In this document: positions 25,762 to 32,773 of the stretch, piece by piece
Numbering within the stretch: position 1 is the first letter of the stretch
How the letters are laid out: each line of letters starts with the position of its first letter
NCBI GenBank assembly: GCA_015063395.1
Contig: SVUF01000008.1
Span: 1 to 32,773, forward strand
Reading direction: 5' to 3'
Source: Oscillospiraceae bacterium
GTDB taxonomy: Bacteria > Bacillota > Clostridia > Oscillospirales > CAG-272
Length of the DNA: 32,773 nucleotides
The notes under the pieces: generated by a model
What the model was told of the DNA's origin: nothing
Database searches by the model: none
The model's input: the letters and a program-made list of their open reading frames with translations, nothing else
Position numbers and translations under genes: made by a program

Positions 25762-27581
25762 TTACCTCCAAGCTTGTCCGCGCCGCATCCTGCGCATTTT
25801 TCCTTACAGTTTGGCGTTGTCACCGATTCATATGCCTTTTTACACTCTGATTTCAAGAACGCCTTGGTCACTCCGATCTCCAGCATATCCCATGGAAGAA
25901 GCTCGTCCATACCGATCCTTCTTCTTGCGTAGAAATCGGGGTCGACTCCCGCCGCCTTAAATGCCGCCATCCATTTTTCATAGCTGAAGAACTCGTCCCA
26001 AGCATCAAACTTGACTCCCATTTTGTGAGCCTCAAGAAGCACCGCGCAAAGCTTTCTGCTTCCTCTTGCAAAAGCAGCTTCAACATGTCCCACCTTGGCG
26101 TCATGCCAATTATACTTCACTCTCTTATCGGTTATTACCGAAGCAAGATATGCCTGTTTTCTTTCCTGCTCCTCAAAATCGTCCTGGGCTTCCCACTGGA
26201 ATGCAGTAAACGGCTTTGGAATAAAGCATGATACACTGAGGGTCACTTCGGGGTGCTTGCCCTTTACTCTGTTGGGGTTGCGGTAATACTCCTTTACCAC
26301 CTTTTCGGAAAGCTCTGCAATTCCCTTTATATCCTCATCAGTCTCCGTGGGAAGACCGCTCATGAAATACAGCTTCACCTTGTTCTTTCCAAAATCAAAA
26401 GCAACGTTACAAGCCTTGAACAGATCCTCCTCGTAGAGATTCTTGTTTATAGCATCGCGAAGCCTCTGTGTTCCCGCCTCGGGAGCGAAGGTGATTCCCG
26501 ACTGTCTTACCCCCGAGATCTTCTTCATAAGCTCATGGGTGAAGGCATCGGCTCTTTGTGAGGGCAACGAAAGGCTGACCTTTTTGTCGTCCGTCCACTT
26601 AAGCAGCTCGTCCGTCAGCTCTGACAGGTGGGGATAATCCGACACACTGAGACATGTCAGGGATATTTCGTCATATCCCGTGTTCTCGTGAAGCTTTCTT
26701 GCTCTGCAGTTCAGCACATCGGGGGAAGCATGTCTTACGGGACGGTATGTCATTCCTGCTTGACAAAATCTGCATCCTCTGATGCATCCTCTGAATATTT
26801 CAAGCATTATTCTGTCATGCACGGTCTCTATATAGGGTATCACGAACTTGTCGGGATAATATACCTTGTCAAGATCTGCAATTATTCTCTTTTTTATCTT
26901 TGCGGGAACATCGGGATACTTTGGTCTGAAATAGTCCATTGTGCCGTCAGCCTTATATCCCACCTCATACAGTGACGGAACATAGAAGCCTTCAAGATGG
27001 GACACCTCACGTAAGAAGCCCTGTCTTGTATATGTTCCTTCCTTTTTCATCTTTATGTAAAGCTCCATAAATTCGGGAAGTGCCTCCTCGCCCTCTCCTA
27101 TGGAGAACACATCAAAGAAGTCCGCAATTGGCTCGGGGTTATAAATTGCAGGTCCGCCGCCGATGATTATGGGGCAGTCATCGCCCCTGTCCTCTGAAAG
27201 CAACGGAATCCCCGCAAGATCCAGCATATTCAGTACATTGGAAAATGAAAGCTCATACTGAAGGGTAAAGGCTACCACGTCAAAGCATGTAAGATCATCC
27301 TGGCTTTCCAGAGCAAAAAGAGGAATGTTCTCTTCTCTCATCATACTTTCCATGTCATCTGCAGGAGCATAGCATCTCTCGCACCATACATTCGGCATTC
27401 TGTTGAGAACGCCCCAAAGTATTCTCATTCCAAGGTTGGACATTCCGATCTCATAGGTATCGGGAAAGCAAAATGCCACCCTTGCGTCCATTTTTTCCTT
27501 GTCTTTTCTGATCTCTCCGTACTCTGCGCCGATATATCTTCCCGGCTTCAGCGCCTTTTTCAAAATAACGTCTTTTTTCAT
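25737..27581 (-). CDS. TIGR03960 family B12-binding-domain radical SAM protein
   Basis: PGRYIGAEYGEIRKDKEKMDARVAFCFPDTYEIGMSNLGMRILWGVLN... and EIFRGCIRGCRFCQAGMTYRPVR (CxxxCxxC). Confidence 0.93.
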   Translation of the reverse strand: MKKDVILKKALKPGRYIGAEYGEIRKDKEKMDARVAFCFPDTYEIGMSNLGMRILWGVLNRMPNVWCERCYAPADDMESMMREENIPLFALESQDDLTCFDVVAFTLQYELSFSNVLNMLDLAGIPLLSEDRGDDCPIIIGGGPAIYNPEPIADFFDVFSIGEGEEALPEFMELYIKMKKEGTYTRQGFLREVSHLEGFYVPSLYEVGYKADGTMDYFRPKYPDVPAKIKKRIIADLDKVYYPDKFVIPYIETVHDRIMLEIFRGCIRGCRFCQAGMTYRPVRHASPDVLNCRARKLHENTGYDEISLTCLSVSDYPHLSELTDELLKWTDDKKVSLSLPSQRADAFTHELMKKISGVRQSGITFAPEAGTQRLRDAINKNLYEEDLFKACNVAFDFGKNKVKLYFMSGLPTETDEDIKGIAELSEKVVKEYYRNPNRVKGKHPEVTLSVSCFIPKPFTAFQWEAQDDFEEQERKQAYLASVITDKRVKYNWHDAKVGHVEAAFARGSRKLCAVLLEAHKMGVKFDAWDEFFSYEKWMAAFKAAGVDPDFYARRRIGMDELLPWDMLEIGVTKAFLKSECKKAYESVTTPNCKEKCAGCGADKLGGKCTWCREK

Positions 27582-27675
27582 ATTATATCTATAATCCTTA
27601 TTAGTCCTTTAAAACGGTATTGCACCGAAATATTTTACGATTTGCCAATAATTATTCTTTATTTTCTGTTTTCAT

Positions 27676-29634
27676 TTACACTCTGTCGCTTAATCCCGAA
27701 AGGAGAAATAGCGTTGGGAGGGCTGATATAAGCTGATAAAACAGCATATACCACATTCCAACTCCGCCGTCTTTGCCGAATATGGCAAAGACTGCCGAAA
27801 GTATGACTCCCGTTGCAAACACAAAGCCCTTGATGATCATATCCGTACGGAAAATCGACGAAGCCTTTACCGCAACGATCAGTCCCGAAAGCAGACTTTC
27901 CTCACCCTTTGATGACACTATCCCTCCGCTGATCTCCTTTTTGCATTTGTCGGAGTCCTTGCCCTCAATGGATTTCATAATTCCAATGGGATACTTTTCC
28001 AAGGGGATCCTCACATTCATCATTTCATCATTTATAGATGGGTCGCAGGTGCATATTCCAAGGTACATTCCCTGCCTTTTTAAAAGGGAGGCAATTTTCG
28101 GTATATCGCTTTCCATTGTATATTCAAGATACGCCTTGAGGGCAATGCTGTGGCCAAGAGCCAAATATACAACGCTTATGCCGGGATCGATCTTTTCGTC
28201 ATGAGCAAAATCCTCATGCTCAAATCCGCAATCCCTCATATACCCGATGCCGCCAACAAACACAGTTCCTCCGTTTACAGCGCCGCGTATTCCCGATGAT
28301 GACACGTCAAGTATGTCTATATCAAACTTCTCGTCATAGTCCCCCACGGATTTTTCAAAAATTGCCGCCGCAGGTGAGCCTATCTTTTTGTATATGGCAT
28401 TGATTATGTAAAGAAGGGTGTCGATCCTGTTTTCTCCGTATGCCCGAAATCCCTTAAGCTTTATTTTTGAAGGCGGGAATACTGCAGTATCGTCAAAATA
28501 TACTGCGGTGCTTTCGGAATAATCCTCGAAGGCTCCGTTTCCGACAATGGTACATCCCGATGCCGATGCAACCGACGCGCCTCCGCCGAATATAAACGAA
28601 TATGAAAATAAAATGGAAAAAGGCATCGTCAGCATCATTGTCATAATGCATGCCGAAGCTGCAGAAACAAGCTCCGCTCCTGCAAAAACCTTATATATTC
28701 CCATACCGAGAGCTACAAGAAGGGACAAAAGGATCATTCTCCTGCTGTGGCGTCCTTCCTTATATTCGGAATTGCTTCTTTTTACAAAATCCTTTACAAA
28801 CCTTGCTTTTTCCACGGTTATCATGTTTTTGCCGTCGGGGGAGTATCTTCCCACATGACCCTCCGAAAGCTTTTTCACAGTAAGAACATGCTTTTCACCC
28901 TTTTCGGATACTCCGAGAAAGGCATTGTATTTTCTCGTTGTGTCAGCATAGTCAGCCACCGCCGTATAAAGAGCCAAGAGAGAAGTGGGAGTCAGATATA
29001 AATTATACATAGCTGTCCCTTCTTCTATACCGACAGCGCCCATCACCGCAAGGAAAATATAATAAATACACATAACGGTGGAGCTTACCGTAAACACCGA
29101 CGCCGAGCTTGCCCTGCCTGTTATGAGTCCCATGCCCTTTATATAGCTCTTATAGTTAAAAGCGCAAATCAGCAATAGGATCTGAAGAGCCGCAAGGGGC
29201 GGTATGGAATTGTGATACAGTATAGTAAGCCTTTCAAAAAGCCCTTCGTTATAAAATACAAACAGCTCAAGCACAAAGGATATTACAAGAAAGATCGCAG
29301 TTGGAAGAATTTTTCCTCCGGACTTTTTCCTCATTTCCCTATATTTCTTCTCAAATTCTCCATTTTGAGACTCCACAACATATTCCTGTGCGCCCTTTAT
29401 CTTACGTTGGCTGTCAAGATTCTTTTTTACCTCCCTATAATGCTCGGGGTTACGCTTTTTTGCTTCGCCGTCAAGCCCGAATATCATCATAAGGTCTATG
29501 TCATTTTCTTCATTTCCAAGCTCACCCTTGGGAAATTCCTTTTTCAATATCTTCTTTTCTATTGTGGGATTTCCGCTTTTCAGTCTGAACCTGTATTTTT
29601 TTACCCGTTTATTACTTTTCGGATTTTTCTTCAA
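27676..29634 (-). CDS. P-type-ATPase-like membrane protein with degenerate catalytic motifs (putative pseudoenzyme)
   Basis: TM layout resembles P1B ATPases. VYFDDTAVFPPSKIKLKG occupies the position of FDKTGTLT. SGIRGAVNGGTVFVGGIGYM and VVYLALGHSIALKAYLEYTMESDIPKIASLLKRQGMYLGICTCDP resemble P-type ATPase N/P domains (usual VxMLTGD). Confidence 0.65.
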   Translation of the reverse strand: MKKNPKSNKRVKKYRFRLKSGNPTIEKKILKKEFPKGELGNEENDIDLMMIFGLDGEAKKRNPEHYREVKKNLDSQRKIKGAQEYVVESQNGEFEKKYREMRKKSGGKILPTAIFLVISFVLELFVFYNEGLFERLTILYHNSIPPLAALQILLLICAFNYKSYIKGMGLITGRASSASVFTVSSTVMCIYYIFLAVMGAVGIEEGTAMYNLYLTPTSLLALYTAVADYADTTRKYNAFLGVSEKGEKHVLTVKKLSEGHVGRYSPDGKNMITVEKARFVKDFVKRSNSEYKEGRHSRRMILLSLLVALGMGIYKVFAGAELVSAASACIMTMMLTMPFSILFSYSFIFGGGASVASASGCTIVGNGAFEDYSESTAVYFDDTAVFPPSKIKLKGFRAYGENRIDTLLYIINAIYKKIGSPAAAIFEKSVGDYDEKFDIDILDVSSSGIRGAVNGGTVFVGGIGYMRDCGFEHEDFAHDEKIDPGISVVYLALGHSIALKAYLEYTMESDIPKIASLLKRQGMYLGICTCDPSINDEMMNVRIPLEKYPIGIMKSIEGKDSDKCKKEISGGIVSSKGEESLLSGLIVAVKASSIFRTDMIIKGFVFATGVILSAVFAIFGKDGGVGMWYMLFYQLISALPTLFLLSGLSDRV

Positions 29635-29654
29635 AACTTATTCCGCCTTTGCTT

Positions 29655-30503
29655 TTATTTTTCATGTCTTTGAGCAGCCGCCTCGGAAAGCACCACAGCC
29701 GCCGCGCAGGATACATTCAGGGAATTTACCTTTCCGTACATGTCAATTGAAACGATAAAATCGCATTTTTCGCTGACAAGCCTTGAAATTCCCGCGCCCT
29801 CGCTTCCAAACACAAAAGCCGCCGCGCCCTTCATATCAGTATGTCTGATGCTTGTGCCCCCTGCTTCTGCGCCGTATATCCACACTCCGTTTTTCTTGAG
29901 GGTATCAATTGCATATCCTATATTCGCCACCTTGGCAATTGCAATATGCTCAAGAGCACCTGCGGACGCCTTGGCGGTAACAGCAGTTACGGTTGCCCCG
30001 TGTCGCTTGGGAATTATAAGCCCGTGGACTCCCGCAATATCACAGCATCGGATCAACGCCCCAAGATTGCCCGGGTCCTCAACTCCGTCGGCAATTACAA
30101 TAAAGGGCGCTTCCCCTCTTTCCTCCGCAATGGCTAAAATATCCTCAACGGAACAGTATTCCTTGTAGCTTGCAAGAGCCGCAACACCCTGATGGTTTGC
30201 TCCGCAGCACATGGAATCCAGCTTTCTTTTATCAACATTTACAACGGGAACACCCATATCGATTGCCTTTGCAACCACAAGAGTTATGGAGCCCTCTCTG
30301 TCACCCGACGCAACATAGAGCTTGTCGGGGGCTCTGCCCGATGTCAAAAGCTCTAAAACAGGGTTTCTTCCGTAGATCAGCCCCTCAGGTGCATTGTCCT
30401 CGCTTTGTCTTTCTCCATGCTCCTTATTGTAGGGCTTTCGGCTCTTGCCCTCCCCTTTTTTGTTGTTATCAGTGGGTCTTCTGTCGTTTTTATAGTTTTT
30501 CAT
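29655..30503 (-). CDS. rlmB: 23S rRNA 2'-O-methyltransferase, RlmB/TrmH (SpoU) family
   Basis: GLIYGRNPVLELLTSGRAPDKLYVASG...VIADGVEDPGNLGALIRCCDIAGVHGLIIPKRHGA...FVFGSEGAGISRLVSEKCDFIVSIDMYGKVNSLNVSCAAAVVL. Confidence 0.93.
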   Translation of the reverse strand: MKNYKNDRRPTDNNKKGEGKSRKPYNKEHGERQSEDNAPEGLIYGRNPVLELLTSGRAPDKLYVASGDREGSITLVVAKAIDMGVPVVNVDKRKLDSMCCGANHQGVAALASYKEYCSVEDILAIAEERGEAPFIVIADGVEDPGNLGALIRCCDIAGVHGLIIPKRHGATVTAVTAKASAGALEHIAIAKVANIGYAIDTLKKNGVWIYGAEAGGTSIRHTDMKGAAAFVFGSEGAGISRLVSEKCDFIVSIDMYGKVNSLNVSCAAAVVLSEAAAQRHEK

Positions 30504-30610
30504 ATTTTTCTCACTTCTTTATTTTATTGCCTTGTCTATTCTGTGTATCATATCATATTTTCATAAATATATTATGTCGTTTTTTATGAACAGCTTACCG
30601 CTGTTTTCAG

Positions 30611-32005
30611 TTATTTATCCGCCTTGGAATTAAGCTCCCTCAAAAGACGCTCCGGCCATCTTGTTATGTCTCCTGCTCCCATGAATATATAAAGCTCCCC
30701 TTCTTTACCGTTTTCAAGGATATAGTCAAAAAGCTCTCTTTGGGTGGGAAGATACTTTGAATTTTTGGCTCTGTTTACAATATCAAGTGAGTGGACTCCC
30801 GTGGGGTTATCAGTTTCCCTTGCGGGCATAAGCTCGGTGATGAGGGATCCGTCATACTCCGACAGCACTCTTATGAAATCCTCAAGGAAGGTTGCTGTTC
30901 TTGAATAGGTATGGGGCTGAAAGACCGCTATAAGCTTTTCATCCGTTACCTGTCTTGCCATTTTCAATGTTACCTCAAGCTCCTCGGGGTGATGGGCATA
31001 GTCGGAATATATTTTTGCTCCGTTGTGAGTGAGGATCAGCTCAAATCGCTTTGCAATTCCGCGGTAGGATTCAATTCCCCGCTTACATTCCTCAGGGGAT
31101 ATTCCGTCGCAGTATGCTGTGACAAAGGCAAAAAGTCCGTTCATCAGATTGTGATATCCCGGCACTGCCATGTTGACTCTTGCAACAGTCCTGCCGCCCT
31201 TCATCATAATATCAAATGAATGGCGTCCCTTGCAGACCTCTATATTTTTTGCGTAAAAATCCGCGTTTTCATCGCCCTTTGATGAGATAAACACCTTTTC
31301 TCCCGAAAATGTCCCCACTGCCTTTTTGCAGTTTTCGTCATCATAGTTGGTAATGACCCTCTTTGCTCCCTTGATCGATCTTCCGAAGGACGAGATGAGA
31401 GCCTCAATGTTCGGAAAATAATCCACATGGTCAAGCTCAATATTCAGTATAAGAGCCGTTGTGGGATTAAAATGAAGGAAAGAATCGGTGTACTCACAGG
31501 CTTCATATATAAACTTATCCTCCGAGCCCAGTGTATACGCCCTTCCGCATGACATCACAGCCCCGCATATGCTTGTGGGATCATAGCCCAAGGTATCGTA
31601 TATGCAGTGTATCATTCCCGTTGTGGTGCTTTTTCCGTGAGTTCCCGATATTCCGATGCGCTCACGGTATTCCGTCATTATGTAGCCAAGATACTCAGCT
31701 CTGGTAATTATGGGTATTCCTCTTTCTGCCGCCGCCTGAAGCTCGGGATTGTCAAGATGCACCGCCGCTGTGCGTACAACAAGCTCCACGCCCTCATCAA
31801 TGTTCTTTTCTGAAAGAGGCGTGTAGATCTTCACTCCCAAGGATTCAAGAAATTCAACCGTTGTGTTGTTTTTGTCATCATCGGAGCCCGTAACCTCATA
31901 TCCGCGGCTTTTGGCAATTGCCGCAAGGGACGACATGGATACTCCGCCAATTCCCGTAAAGTGCAGTCTTTTGCACTTCTTTATCATATCAATATTGTTT
32001 TTCAT
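30611..32005 (-). CDS. murC: UDP-N-acetylmuramate--L-alanine ligase
   Basis: LHFTGIGGVSMSSLAAIAKSRGYEVTGSD...GISGTHGKSTTTGMI...FQPHTYSRTATFLEDF. Confidence 0.95.
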   Translation of the reverse strand: MKNNIDMIKKCKRLHFTGIGGVSMSSLAAIAKSRGYEVTGSDDDKNNTTVEFLESLGVKIYTPLSEKNIDEGVELVVRTAAVHLDNPELQAAAERGIPIITRAEYLGYIMTEYRERIGISGTHGKSTTTGMIHCIYDTLGYDPTSICGAVMSCGRAYTLGSEDKFIYEACEYTDSFLHFNPTTALILNIELDHVDYFPNIEALISSFGRSIKGAKRVITNYDDENCKKAVGTFSGEKVFISSKGDENADFYAKNIEVCKGRHSFDIMMKGGRTVARVNMAVPGYHNLMNGLFAFVTAYCDGISPEECKRGIESYRGIAKRFELILTHNGAKIYSDYAHHPEELEVTLKMARQVTDEKLIAVFQPHTYSRTATFLEDFIRVLSEYDGSLITELMPARETDNPTGVHSLDIVNRAKNSKYLPTQRELFDYILENGKEGELYIFMGAGDITRWPERLLRELNSKADK

Positions 32006-32258
32006 TTTTTAAGCTCCTTTAAATAGTTTGCCTTGTTAAACTAATAAAACTCACCATTTCAATTGCTATTGTTAGCTTTTTTTGGTGAAAATATTAAGAA
32101 ATTTCAACGAAAAGAGTTTTATTTAAATTTTGTTTTTTTTTATTTAAAGAAAAAATTCCAAAATTCACTAATCTTTGCCAAAAAATAACTGTATAATTTA
32201 ATCATTCAATGTGAGTGCCTCACAAAGAATGTAATTTATTTAACCGAGGTGACACACC

Positions 32259-32558
32259 ATGCAGATCACAAACGTAAAAGTGAGAAAATTATTTGACGAT
32301 GAAGGACCTATGAAAGCGGTCGTTTCTGTGACTTTTGACAACCAGCTCGCACTCCACGATATAAAGGTCATCAGTGCTAAAGAAAAACTCTTTGTTGTTA
32401 TGCCCAGCCGCAAAAACCCCGACGGTACATTCCGTGACATCGTTCACCCCATCAACGCTCCCTTCAGGGCTGAGGTTGAGGAGGCGATAATCAATGCCTA
32501 TGAAGAGGCAGTTAAAGAAGCTGAGGCTGCACAGGAGTTATCCCAAGAAAACGAATAA
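32259..32558 (+). CDS. spoVG: Septation regulator SpoVG
   Basis: MQITNVKVRKLFDDEGPMKAVVSVTFDNQLALHDIKVISAKEKLFVVMPSRKNPDGTFRDIVHPINAPFR. Confidence 0.97.
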   Translation: MQITNVKVRKLFDDEGPMKAVVSVTFDNQLALHDIKVISAKEKLFVVMPSRKNPDGTFRDIVHPINAPFRAEVEEAIINAYEEAVKEAEAAQELSQENE

Positions 32559-32578
32559 TTTTTAAAAGAAACCAAACT

Positions 32579-32601
32579 CCCCGCTTTACCGCGGGGTTTT
32601 T
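32579..32601 (+). terminator. Intrinsic terminator of spoVG
   Basis: CCCCGC-TTTACC-GCGGGG-TTTTT. Confidence 0.9.
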
Positions 32602-32681
32602 GTTTTCCGTTTTTCCCACAGCTTGAATTTATTACATTCTTGTTATCAATATTCTATTATATTCCGCCCCCGCACTTTTGC

Positions 32682-32773
32682 CTACGATATTATAACGGGA
32701 CGCTTTTTCAAATATACGTTCAGCTCCGCTCCCAAAAGCAGTATCATCACACAGTTGTAGATCCAAAGCATCA
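32682..32773 (-). CDS. C-terminus of a YihY/BrkB-family membrane protein (partial, runs off right edge)
   Basis: Minus-strand frame ...MLWIYNCVMILLLGAELNVYLKKRPVIIS*: the LLLGAELN pattern is typical of YihY C-termini. Convergent with spoVG. Confidence 0.6.
   Translation of the reverse strand, partial: MLWIYNCVMILLLGAELNVYLKKRPVIIS

Noticed and set aside
30590-30607. Inverted repeat AACAGC-TTACC-GCTGTT as murC terminator
   Set aside because: Only 6-bp arms and no T run on the minus strand; too weak to call.
1-32773. CRISPR arrays, tRNA/rRNA genes, transposases, prophage genes
   Set aside because: None recognisable. The only extensive repetition is protein-level Ig-domain repetition in the giant gene.

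Overview
The window looks like Firmicutes chromosome, probably Oscillospiraceae/Ruminococcus-like (inferred from gene content). It contains no rRNA, tRNA, CRISPR array or transposase that I can recognise. The main feature is a ~16.5 kb minus-strand cluster (about 17.9 kb down to 1) with the order pilB-pilT-pilC-pilD-pilMN(fused)-pilO-like and three prepilin-like minor pilins. Directly downstream follow a ~2456-aa secreted protein (MBG/YDG-type and Big_3-type Ig-like arrays ending in a C-terminal dockerin) and, 28 nt later, a window-truncated cohesin-domain protein that the ORF track missed. A type IV pilus machine, a dockerin-tailed stalk-like protein and a cohesin protein in one transcription unit is the best candidate for an unusual system here. 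Other content: a conserved-looking three-gene small-protein operon, a DUF3472-like protein, a BspA-type LRR lipoprotein, a DUF4956/VTC pair, an MTA/SAH nucleosidase, the TIGR03960/TIGR03936-like radical SAM pair, a P-type-ATPase-like protein with degenerate catalytic motifs, rlmB, murC, spoVG and a partial YihY/BrkB gene. A non-coding block at ~18.16-18.30 kb may be a structured RNA or dispersed repeat. Family assignments come from reading the sequence; no database search was run.
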